From Treponema sp. (GTDB taxonomy: Bacteria; Spirochaetota; Spirochaetia; Treponematales; Treponemataceae), in contig JAGAZO010000014.1 in NCBI GenBank assembly GCA_017940005.1, forward strand, positions 1 to 32,149: DNA of 32,149 nt, given 5' to 3'. Below the pieces are notes generated by a model, which saw only the letters and a list, made by a program, of their open reading frames with translations, did not search any database and was not told the origin of the DNA. Below, one piece after another: positions 7,562 through 14,227 of the stretch. The position numbers and the translations under genes are program-made. Position 1 is the stretch's first letter; the number at the start of each line of letters is the position of its first letter.

Positions 7562-9031
7562 ATGCCAGAGTTTTCATACGGACAAGTTCAGCAAGCTGCC
7601 CAAGTGCAACGGCAAATTCTCTCGCAAAAGCAAATCCAGTCGCTCGCGCTGCTTGCAATGAGCAGTCAAGATTTGCATGCTGAAATTCGCAAGGCTGTCG
7701 CTGAAAATCCTGTGCTTGAAATTGTGAACGAATCTGTGAGAACGGCAACAACACCGCGTATGGCGCAGCCGTATGACAACACGCGCACTTCTTATGCAAC
7801 AGCTGCAGGAAACGAAGCATCTCAAAAGTTTCAAGAGGCATATGAAAATGCAGCGGACACGCGCGAAACATTGCAAGAGCATCTGCTGTTTCAGCTCAAC
7901 GTGATGAAGCTCTCGCCCGATGAAAAATTGCTCGGAGAGGCGCTCATACGGAATCTTGACGAAAAAGGCTGGCACACGCTTGCGCCTGTATCGCTGCTCG
8001 ACAAATCGCGTCCGCTGCAAAATCTTGCAATGCTCAACAAAATGATAAACGCAATACGCCGCATGGATCCAGAAGGCACGTGCTGCAACAACATGGAGGA
8101 AAGCTTGTACGTGCAGGCGCTCATTGCAGAAAACGCGCCGCCACTTGCGCTTTTCATACTCGACGGGCATATAGATGTGCTCTATTCAACAGGCAGCACG
8201 CCGGACATTGAGCGCATCAAGGAAAAAATTAATAATTTGCTCGAAGCGCAAAAAAAACTTGTGTTTACAAAACAAGCAGAACAGAATGCGGCGCGAACGC
8301 TCGACGCACGCGTCATCACTGCTGACGACGTAAAAGAAGCGATTGCGTTCATCTCCCGTTTGAACCCGCATCCAGCACAGGGATACAGTAGAATGGCAAC
8401 GCAGTATGTGAGCGCTGACATAATCGTGGAAAAAATCGAAAACGAAATGCCGAAAAAAGCAGCGGAAAACGAAGTGCTTGTGCCGTATTCAGAAAATGCG
8501 CACTATCGCATTACGCTTGCACCTGGCACGATTCCTGACGTACGCATCATTTCTGGTATTGAATCAGAAAGATACAAAGGGTTCAAAAAAAATCTCACTG
8601 CGGCGCGGCAGTTTCTCGACATGCTCGCATACAGAAAATCGTTCATCTTGCAATCATGCGAAATCATCATTAGGACGCAGCTCAAATTTTTTTCTTCCAA
8701 TGGACATGAATATCTTGAAGCGCTCACACAGAGTGAACTTGCGCAAAAACTTGGCGTAAACGAGTCTACTGTATCGCGTATGGTAAATGAAAAATTTTTG
8801 CAAACGCCGTGGGGGCAGCTCTTTCCGCTCAAATATTTTTTCACAAACTCACAAGACAAAATAAAACATGCAATGCAAAAAATCATCAATAATTACACAG
8901 ATGCAAAACCGCTTTCGGACAGCAAACTTGCAGAAGTGCTCGAAGCGCAGGGCATTCACGTGGCACGCCGCACTGTTGCAAAATACCGCGCACAGCTTGC
9001 AATCGGTTCCTCATATGAGCGCAAAAAATAG
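7562..9031 (+). CDS. rpoN: RNA polymerase sigma-54 factor
   Basis: A 489-aa sigma-54. Region I is the Gln/Leu-rich N-terminus (residues about 8-50, QVQRQILSQKQIQSLALLAM then AENPVLEI) that contacts activator ATPases. A core-binding region follows. The DNA-binding HTH is near residue 400 (SELAQKLGVNESTVSRMV, then KYFF). The signature RpoN box ARRTVAKYRAQ is at residues 468-478 and reads the -24 element. Length and all landmarks are normal. It directs RNA polymerase to -24/-12 promoters opened by enhancer-binding proteins; none of those proteins is in the window. The ATG has no ribosome-binding site and begins six bases after a -10 hexamer. Downstream lie hpf, hprK and ptsH, the classic rpoN neighbourhood. 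Confidence 0.97.
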   Translation: MPEFSYGQVQQAAQVQRQILSQKQIQSLALLAMSSQDLHAEIRKAVAENPVLEIVNESVRTATTPRMAQPYDNTRTSYATAAGNEASQKFQEAYENAADTRETLQEHLLFQLNVMKLSPDEKLLGEALIRNLDEKGWHTLAPVSLLDKSRPLQNLAMLNKMINAIRRMDPEGTCCNNMEESLYVQALIAENAPPLALFILDGHIDVLYSTGSTPDIERIKEKINNLLEAQKKLVFTKQAEQNAARTLDARVITADDVKEAIAFISRLNPHPAQGYSRMATQYVSADIIVEKIENEMPKKAAENEVLVPYSENAHYRITLAPGTIPDVRIISGIESERYKGFKKNLTAARQFLDMLAYRKSFILQSCEIIIRTQLKFFSSNGHEYLEALTQSELAQKLGVNESTVSRMVNEKFLQTPWGQLFPLKYFFTNSQDKIKHAMQKIINNYTDAKPLSDSKLAEVLEAQGIHVARRTVAKYRAQLAIGSSYERKK

Positions 9032-9047
9032 CAGCGTAAAAAAGTTT

Positions 9048-9076
9048 TTGCATTTTCATTCATCTCGTTGTATACT
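9048..9076 (+). promoter_or_regulatory. promoter of the upstream ORF-hpf unit
   Basis: TTGCAT (9048-9053), 17 nt, TATACT (9071-9076). The predicted start is near 9083, about 58 nt before the small upstream ORF and 139 nt before hpf. Confidence 0.65.
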
Positions 9077-9140
9077 GTAAACAGCGGTGAGTTGCTGCTG
9101 CGTCTGTGTGTCAGGCGAAAATCACATCTCGCGAGGAGCT

Positions 9141-9221
9141 ATGCAGCTTGCAATGTGTAGCATCATGAGCAAGCGGTTTTGCTGCGTATTCCAAGCGGAC
9201 AGCGTTTTACAGGAGCCATGA
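9141..9221 (+). CDS. 26-residue upstream ORF coupled to hpf
   Basis: An ATG preceded by GAGGAG (9133-9138) opens a 26-codon frame whose TGA (9219-9221) directly touches the hpf ATG at 9222. The peptide is MQLAMCSIMSKR followed by FCCVFQADSVLQEP, with three Cys and four Met. It lies inside the leader that starts near 9083, so ribosomes would meet it before hpf. The hpf gene also has its own AGGAG (9211-9215), inside the last codons of this frame. That layout suggests a leader peptide or coupling ORF controlling hpf. It has no homologue I recognise, and coding is inferred from position and Shine-Dalgarno only. Confidence 0.5.
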   Translation: MQLAMCSIMSKRFCCVFQADSVLQEP

Positions 9222-9515
9222 ATGACAAAAACTATTTCAGCAGTTGGATTTGATTTTGACCAAAAGCAGTCGGATTTAATCGACACAAAAATGAAGCGCA
9301 TTGCATATGCAGAAGATTTAATTGTTGACTTAATCATGCGCGTAAAGCACGACAAAGCATACTCATTCGATGTTACGTTCAATTTCCGCTGGGGCACGCA
9401 AGGTCATGTAACATGCGAAGATTTCAATTTCACTGCGGGCATAAATAAGCTCATGGACATACTCGACACAAAAATCAAAAAGGAGAAAGATAAGATTCAA
9501 GAGCACAACAAGTGA
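9222..9515 (+). CDS. hpf: ribosome hibernation promoting factor / sigma-54 modulation family protein
   Basis: A 97-aa protein with the short HPF/RaiA (sigma-54 modulation) layout. An amphipathic helix (KMKRIAYAEDLIVDLIMRVKH) is followed by strands YSFDVTFNFRW and GHVTCEDFNF, then a long C-terminal helix with TAGINKLMDILDTKIKKEKDKI, matching the family's AID-kLexQlxKxKxkl ending. The first beta strand and helix are divergent. Family members bind the 30S decoding region and stabilise inactive ribosomes in slow growth; short forms make 100S dimers with partners. Position directly after rpoN is the usual one for this gene. AGGAG six bases upstream sets the start, and translation probably couples to the preceding 26-codon ORF. 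Confidence 0.75.
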   Translation: MTKTISAVGFDFDQKQSDLIDTKMKRIAYAEDLIVDLIMRVKHDKAYSFDVTFNFRWGTQGHVTCEDFNFTAGINKLMDILDTKIKKEKDKIQEHNK

Positions 9516-9572
9516 GATTGATACGGGCAGCAGCGTGTCTTGGTGCAGACAGCGCATGCGGGCAAAACTGCA

Positions 9573-9601
9573 TTGCAAATTTATCAATATGTGTGTATAG
9601 T
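9573..9601 (+). promoter_or_regulatory. promoter of hprK, leaderless
   Basis: TTGCAA (9573-9578), 17 nt, TATAGT (9596-9601), then seven bases to the hprK ATG at 9609. It lies in the 93-nt gap after hpf. No Shine-Dalgarno precedes the ATG. Confidence 0.65.
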
Positions 9602-9608
9602 ACTGTCT

Positions 9609-10598
9609 ATGGCCGACAAAAAATTCACTGTTCTTGATTTGCTTGAACTTGATTTACCAGGACATGATGCACTCAATCTTACGTGTATCGCAGGAAGACG
9701 TGGATTGCCGCATGCGCTCACTGTACCCGACATCAATCGGCCAGGTCTTGCGCTCACAGGATTTTACGAGTCATTTGCATATCAGCGCGTTCAGCTTTTC
9801 GGACGGGGAGAGATTGCATATCTCAATAAACTTCACAATAGCGGCAATTCCACAACACTCAAAGCGCTTTTTAAATACGACATTCCTTGTTGCGTCTTTT
9901 CATACGCGCTCGAACCACCTGCAGAATTTCTTGCTATTGCAGAGGAAACATCATGTCCCATTCTTCAAACGTCGCTTGAATCAACAGAATTTTTAAGCCG
10001 CCTTATCCGCGTGCTGTCAAATATATTCGCACAGAAAAAAACAATGCACGGCGTCCTTGTGGAAGTATACGGCATAGGCATTTTATTGATTGGACATTCA
10101 GGCGTCGGAAAAAGTGAAACAGCTCTTGAACTTATTGAACGCGGCAACCGCCTTGTTGCAGATGACATAATCGAATTGCGATGCGTAAACGGCAACACAT
10201 TGCTAGGACAAGGAGTGAATACACTCATAAGCCATCACATGGAAATACGCGGGCTTGGCATCATCAACGTGTCGCAGTTGTACGGCATTGGAGCAATCCG
10301 CAACCAAAAAGAAGTCCAGCTTGTCGTCAAACTGGAAGATTGGGATTCCGACAAAACATATGACAGGCTTGGCAGCGCTCAAAATTACATGGATTTGCTC
10401 GGCGTAAAAATTCCTGTAATTGAAATACCTGTCAAACCAGGTCGCAACTTGCCAATTATCATTGAAGCAGCGGCGATGAACGAACGGCTCAAACGCATGG
10501 GCTACAACTCCGCGCGCGACTTCAATCAAAACGTCTTGCGCTGGATTGAAACGGGGGAAGCACAAACAGCATATAATAGCAATGAAGATTCTTATTAA
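9609..10598 (+). CDS. hprK: HPr kinase/phosphorylase
   Basis: A 329-aa HPr(Ser) kinase/phosphorylase, which adds phosphate to Ser46 of HPr with ATP or pyrophosphate and removes it with inorganic phosphate. The N-terminal domain (1-135) is followed by the catalytic domain with MHGVLVEVYG, Walker A GHSGVGKS at 162-169, LVADDIIEL, the signature IRGLGIINV, and KLEDWDSDKTYDRLG. Length is normal for the family. The start is set at ATG 9609: an alternative TTG at 9540 would add 23 residues that contain the promoter and match nothing. It has no ribosome-binding site but a promoter ending seven bases before the ATG. The substrate gene ptsH follows after 20 nt. Confidence 0.96.
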   Translation: MADKKFTVLDLLELDLPGHDALNLTCIAGRRGLPHALTVPDINRPGLALTGFYESFAYQRVQLFGRGEIAYLNKLHNSGNSTTLKALFKYDIPCCVFSYALEPPAEFLAIAEETSCPILQTSLESTEFLSRLIRVLSNIFAQKKTMHGVLVEVYGIGILLIGHSGVGKSETALELIERGNRLVADDIIELRCVNGNTLLGQGVNTLISHHMEIRGLGIINVSQLYGIGAIRNQKEVQLVVKLEDWDSDKTYDRLGSAQNYMDLLGVKIPVIEIPVKPGRNLPIIIEAAAMNERLKRMGYNSARDFNQNVLRWIETGEAQTAYNSNEDSY

Positions 10599-10618
10599 TT
10601 ATGTAGAGGGATTGGGAT

Positions 10619-10885
10619 ATGATTGAAAAAATACTTATCGTAAAAAATAGAGCAGGTATCCACGCGCGACCTGCTGCACTCATTGCACAAACTGCAAATA
10701 AGTATGCTTGCGAAATAATAATTACGCGCGATGACACAAGCGTCAACGCAAAATCAATCATGGGCATTATCACAATGGCTGCAGGCTACAACACGAGCTT
10801 GATAGTCAAAGCTAATGGAACAGACGAACAAGAAGCGGTGCAAGCTCTTGAAGCGTTGTTTGATTCAAAATTTGCAGAAGAGTAA
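10619..10885 (+). CDS. ptsH: phosphocarrier protein HPr
   Basis: An 88-aa HPr. The active-site His15 lies in GIHARPAA, where enzyme I or its phosphate chain acts. The regulatory Ser46 lies in NAKSIMGI, the target of the kinase encoded immediately upstream. Both sites are intact. GAGGG before the ATG supports the start. Treponemes generally have an incomplete sugar PTS, so here HPr may serve regulation (carbon or nitrogen state signalling) more than sugar uptake; that part is inference, since no enzyme I or EII gene is in the window. It is the second gene of a run hprK-ptsH-lexA-holA with very short gaps. Confidence 0.96.
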   Translation: MIEKILIVKNRAGIHARPAALIAQTANKYACEIIITRDDTSVNAKSIMGIITMAAGYNTSLIVKANGTDEQEAVQALEALFDSKFAEE

Positions 10886-10887
10886 TT

Positions 10888-11499
10888 ATGAAGCAAATCA
10901 CAGAAAGGCAACAGGAAATCCTCTCATTTATTTCAAGCTATTCGAAAAGCAACTGTTATCCGCCGACAGTACGCGAAATAAGTGATCACTTTGGCATTTC
11001 GCTCCGCGCGGTGCAAGACCATATATCAGCGTTGCAAAAAAAAGGCTACCTTACGCTCTGTGAAAAACGCTCACGCTCAATTCGTGTTCTTGAAGATGGA
11101 CACTTAAAAGGTGCTCATCCGTTTATCAGCAAAGTGCCGCTGCTCGGCGCCGTTGCAGCAGGCAAGCCGCTCCTTTCAGAAGAAAATCTTGACGGTTACA
11201 TAAATCTTACAGAGCCGTTTGTAAGACCGGGCAAGAACTATTTTGCGCTCCGTGTGCGCGGGCAAAGCATGGTAAACGCAGGCATTCTCGAAGGTGACTT
11301 GGCAATCGTCGAGCAGCAGCAGACGGCAGAAAACGGGCAAATAGTCGTAGCGGTGATTGACGACGCAATCACTATCAAACGGTATTACAAAGAAGCAACG
11401 CGTGTGCGCCTCCAGCCTGAAAATCCTGCATTCAAAGCAATCTATTCGCAAGATGTGCGCATCGTAGGCGTGCTGTCAAATATCGTGCGCACGTATTAG
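10888..11499 (+). CDS. lexA: LexA repressor
   Basis: A 203-aa LexA, the SOS repressor that cleaves itself when RecA filaments form. The N-terminal winged HTH is at residues 1-70 (TERQQEILSFI, PPTVREISDHFGISLRAVQDHISAL, then a basic RSRSIRVL wing). The self-cleavage bond is Ala91-Gly92 (AVAAGKP). The catalytic dyad is Ser127 (GQSM) and Lys164 (ITIKRYY). All autoproteolysis parts are intact. Its recognition helix differs from both the E. coli and Bacillus types, so its operator cannot be predicted from those. It starts two bases after ptsH, with only a weak Shine-Dalgarno inside ptsH, so translation is likely coupled. Sharing a transcript with hprK and ptsH is unusual for lexA. Confidence 0.95.
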   Translation: MKQITERQQEILSFISSYSKSNCYPPTVREISDHFGISLRAVQDHISALQKKGYLTLCEKRSRSIRVLEDGHLKGAHPFISKVPLLGAVAAGKPLLSEENLDGYINLTEPFVRPGKNYFALRVRGQSMVNAGILEGDLAIVEQQQTAENGQIVVAVIDDAITIKRYYKEATRVRLQPENPAFKAIYSQDVRIVGVLSNIVRTY

Positions 11500-11513
11500 C
11501 AAAAGGAATAAGT

Positions 11514-12524
11514 ATGGACGCACCGCTCTACGTATACACTGGTCCAGAATTCGGCGAACGCGATGACGCTGTTGCGGCTGTCAAAACTGCTATGAAAAAA
11601 AAATACGGCGCACTCGACGAATACCTCTTTTACGCAGGCGAAACGCCTGTATCAGAAATCTTAACAATTTTACAAAGCTCCGGGCTTTTTACAAACGCAT
11701 CGTGCGTTGTGGTAAAATCGGCTGAAATCATCAAAAAGAAAGAAGATGTGCAAGCGCTATGCAACTGGGCAAAGACAGCGGCAGAAAACACAAACGCGCT
11801 CGTGCTCGTCTCAGATGAAATCGCGCTGGATAAAAGCCTTGAAAAAGCCGCGCCCGCTTCTCACAAAAAAATATTTTGGGAAATGTTTGAAGACAGAAAG
11901 ATTCCGTGGCTCGTCAATTTTTTTAACAAAAACGGCTACCGCATAGACGAAGGCGCGGCAGAAGATATTCTCGACATGATAGAGAACAACACACAGGCGT
12001 TGCGCAACGAGTGCGCGCGATTTTTTGTGCTTTTCCCAAAGGAGCATGAAATCACTTCTGAAGACGTGGAGGCGGTGCTTGCGCACAATCGCACAGAAAA
12101 CGCGTTCACACTGTTTGACACAATGACCGCAAACGAAACGGCTACGCGCCGCTTTGAACTGTCGCTCGACGTGCTCCAAAAAATCAGGCTTTCAAAAGAC
12201 GCTTCTTCCGTAATGATTATAGCGGGACTTACGTCGTGCTTCCGCCGCTTGCAAACATGGCACATGCTCGCCGCGTCAAGACAAAACGACGACTTCAACT
12301 TAAAAACGCACGGATTTTCAAGTCGCAAAGCAAAGGCGCAATACAGCAGAGCTTCAACAATTTGGTCGCCCGGACAAACTGCGGCAATTCTTGCAACGCT
12401 TTCCCAAACAGATATGGACATACGTTCAAGCGGCGCGCTTCTCGAAGACACAATGCTGCAGCGCGCAATCTATGAAATCGTCGTAAAAAAAGGCGGCTCA
12501 TGCAGCGCATATGAAGCAGGATAG
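11514..12524 (+). CDS. holA: DNA polymerase III delta subunit
   Basis: A 336-aa HolA, the clamp-loader subunit that opens the beta sliding clamp. The N-terminal domain begins LYVYTGPEFGERDDAV (the family's YLLxGxExxL block). The middle shows CVVVKSAE, ALVLVSDE, and the family's DILDMIENNTQALRNEC segment, where the usual NDLxxLxNElxKL motif sits. The C-terminal helical domain has NAFTLFDTMTANE and LTSCFRRLQTWHML. AAGGAAT before the ATG sets the start, 14 nt after lexA. It is the last gene of the run. A partial copy of its own 3' end follows its stop codon. Confidence 0.92.
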   Translation: MDAPLYVYTGPEFGERDDAVAAVKTAMKKKYGALDEYLFYAGETPVSEILTILQSSGLFTNASCVVVKSAEIIKKKEDVQALCNWAKTAAENTNALVLVSDEIALDKSLEKAAPASHKKIFWEMFEDRKIPWLVNFFNKNGYRIDEGAAEDILDMIENNTQALRNECARFFVLFPKEHEITSEDVEAVLAHNRTENAFTLFDTMTANETATRRFELSLDVLQKIRLSKDASSVMIIAGLTSCFRRLQTWHMLAASRQNDDFNLKTHGFSSRKAKAQYSRASTIWSPGQTAAILATLSQTDMDIRSSGALLEDTMLQRAIYEIVVKKGGSCSAYEAG

Positions 12525-12568
12525 ATGCACTGCCTCATCATCGCACACGCACTCATTGCGCTCGTTAC

Positions 12569-12602
12569 GGCGCGCTCCTCGAAGGCACAATGCTGCATCG
12601 CG
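12569..12602 (+). repeat. partial duplication of the holA 3' end
   Basis: These 34 bases match holA positions 12432-12465 at 31 of 34 sites and lie 137 nt downstream, after the holA stop codon. The parent segment encodes GALLEDTMLQR. The copy is not in an open frame with a start. It looks like a remnant of a tandem duplication in the holA-purH spacer. The spacer (12525-12619) otherwise holds nothing recognised. Confidence 0.7.
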
Positions 12603-12619
12603 TCCGTTGCAAAAATTAT

Positions 12620-13792
12620 TTAATGATGAAACAGCCGCAGTCCCGTAAACGCCATGACCATGTTGTGTGCGTCGCATGCGGCAATCACCTCGTCGTCACG
12701 GATTGAGCCGCCTGGCTGGGCAACTACGGTAGCACCGCTTCTATGCGCGCGCCCAATGTTGTCGCCAAACGGAAAAAACGCGTCGCTGCCAACTGCAACG
12801 CCAGTATTCTGCGCAATCCACTGCTGCTTTTCTTCGCGCGAAAAAACAGGCGGCTCCGTTTTAAAAATCTTTTGCCACGCGCCATCAGCACACACGTCCA
12901 TGCATTCATCGCCGAGATACACGTCAATCGCGTTGTCTCGCTCCGCCCGCGTTATGCCGTCAACAAACGCCAAGCCCAAAACGCGCGGCGACTGACGAAG
13001 CCACCAGTTGTCAGCTTTGTTTCCCGCAAGGCGCGTACAGTGCACGCGCGACTGCTGCCCTGCGCCTATGCCGATTGCCTGACCGTCTTTCACATACGCA
13101 ACGCTGTTCGACTGCGTGTACTTGAGCACGATGAGCGAAATGAGCAGATTGCGCTTGTCGTCATCGGAAAGCGTTTTGTTTTTTGTGACGAGCGTTTCAA
13201 GGCACGTGCTGTCGATGAGCGCAGTGTTGCGCCGCTGCTCAAACGTCACACCGAACACGCTTTTTCGCTCAATCGCTTCCGGTTCGTATGCTTTGTCAAT
13301 TTGAATCACCGTGTACGCGCCGCTCTTTTTTGCACAAAGAATTTCGAGCGCTTCTTTTTCGTACGACGGTGCAATGATTCCGTCAGACACTTCTTTTGCA
13401 ATAAGGCGCGCAGTCGGCACGTCAACTGTTTCAGAGAGCGCAATGAAGTCACCGAACGACGACATGCGGTCTGCACCGCGCGCACGAGCATACGCGCATG
13501 CAAGTGGCGAAAGTTCCACGTTGCCAGTAAAATACGCTGCCTTGAGTGCATCAGAAAGCGGCAGCCCGACAGCTGCTCCCGCAGGTGAGACATGCTTAAA
13601 CGATGTTGCAGCGGGCAAACCGCTCATTGCGGAAAGCTCGCGCACTAGCTGCCAGCCGTTCAATGCGTCAAGCAGATTGATGTAGCCCGCGCGCCCGTTC
13701 AGCACAGAGATTGGCAACTCGCCTTTTTCCATGAACACGCGCGCCGGCGTTTGATTCGGATTGCACCCGTATTTGAGCGGCAGTTCTGTCAT
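12620..13792 (-). CDS. purH: stand-alone AICAR transformylase (PurH-type)
   Basis: A 390-aa phosphoribosylaminoimidazolecarboxamide formyltransferase, the penultimate step of IMP synthesis, transferring a formyl group from 10-formyl-tetrahydrofolate. The AICARFT core is clear: LKYGCNPNQTPA at the N-terminus, ISVLNGRAGYINLLDALNGW, the catalytic Lys66-His67 in SFKHVSPAG, and the SNSVAYVKDGQAIGIGAGQQSRVHCTRLA region, with the ending near DAFFPFGDN and AQPGGSIRD. The IMP cyclohydrolase (MGS-like) domain that forms the first 200 residues of ordinary PurH is absent, so cyclisation must come from another protein. There is no clear Shine-Dalgarno, and the gene follows the 76-aa orphan by 37 nt, so it probably shares its transcript. 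Confidence 0.93.
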   Translation of the reverse strand: MTELPLKYGCNPNQTPARVFMEKGELPISVLNGRAGYINLLDALNGWQLVRELSAMSGLPAATSFKHVSPAGAAVGLPLSDALKAAYFTGNVELSPLACAYARARGADRMSSFGDFIALSETVDVPTARLIAKEVSDGIIAPSYEKEALEILCAKKSGAYTVIQIDKAYEPEAIERKSVFGVTFEQRRNTALIDSTCLETLVTKNKTLSDDDKRNLLISLIVLKYTQSNSVAYVKDGQAIGIGAGQQSRVHCTRLAGNKADNWWLRQSPRVLGLAFVDGITRAERDNAIDVYLGDECMDVCADGAWQKIFKTEPPVFSREEKQQWIAQNTGVAVGSDAFFPFGDNIGRAHRSGATVVAQPGGSIRDDEVIAACDAHNMVMAFTGLRLFHH

Positions 13793-13829
13793 TATGTATG
13801 TAGCATGAAAATCACTTTTTATACTAAAA

Positions 13830-14060
13830 TCAGCCTTTTTCCGCGTCGGTAAAAATCGAGTCTATTTCGTAATTGGCAATAAAATCTTGCACATCGCCGG
13901 AGCTCATCGTAATGCCATAAGAGACATCATCGCCCGGCTTTATGTCGTGACTCAAACCTTTGAAATCTGCATAACTCACTGCGGTACCTGAAAGCGCACC
14001 TTTATCCGCAGCGCGCGCAAAACCAGATTTGCCGTTATAGTTAATATAAATGTCACTCAT
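13830..14060 (-). CDS. small conserved-looking protein of unknown function
   Basis: A 76-aa acidic protein that I do not recognise. It begins SDIYINYNGKSGFARAADKG and continues with SYADFKGLSHDIKPGDDVSYG, a strand-turn-strand pattern faintly like a cold-shock or S1-type OB fold (a GFAxAxDKG turn, then an IKPGDDVSY strand). This is a weak impression and the RNP motifs are missing. It is believed real because GAGGG precedes the ATG, a good promoter lies at 14096-14124, and it ends only 37 nt before purH on the same strand. No signal peptide or membrane segment is present. Confidence 0.65.
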   Translation of the reverse strand: MSDIYINYNGKSGFARAADKGALSGTAVSYADFKGLSHDIKPGDDVSYGITMSSGDVQDFIANYEIDSIFTDAEKG

Positions 14061-14095
14061 ACTGTCCGTACCCTCAAAATATCATTAGTATAACA

Positions 14096-14124
14096 AGTAT
14101 ACACAATTACAACAGATAAATCAA
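14096..14124 (-). promoter_or_regulatory. promoter of the 76-aa gene (and probably purH)
   Basis: On the minus strand TTGATT (14124-14119), 17 nt, TATACT (14101-14096). A second TATACT lies nine bases downstream. The leader is about 29 nt. Confidence 0.65.
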
Positions 14125-14142
14125 GGATTATTTTTCCGTCAT

Positions 14143-14183
14143 CTGGGGAAAGAACAAAACGTGCCGTTTTTTCCTCTCCCCAG
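14143..14183 (-). terminator. probable terminator of gdhA
   Basis: CTGGGGA (14143-14149) pairs with TCCCCAG (14177-14183), enclosing a perfect AAAACG/CGTTTT hairpin (14156-14170). On the minus strand the inner hairpin runs into GTTCTTT. It sits 45 nt after the gdhA stop and before the next promoter. Confidence 0.6.
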
Positions 14184-14227
14184 CCCCCTCATCTTTTTCG
14201 CATACAGCGAGTTTTTAAAGATACCAA

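Noticed and set aside
9540..9608. Longer hprK from TTG at 9540
   Set aside because: The 23 extra residues cover the -35/-10 and are absent from normal HPr kinases.
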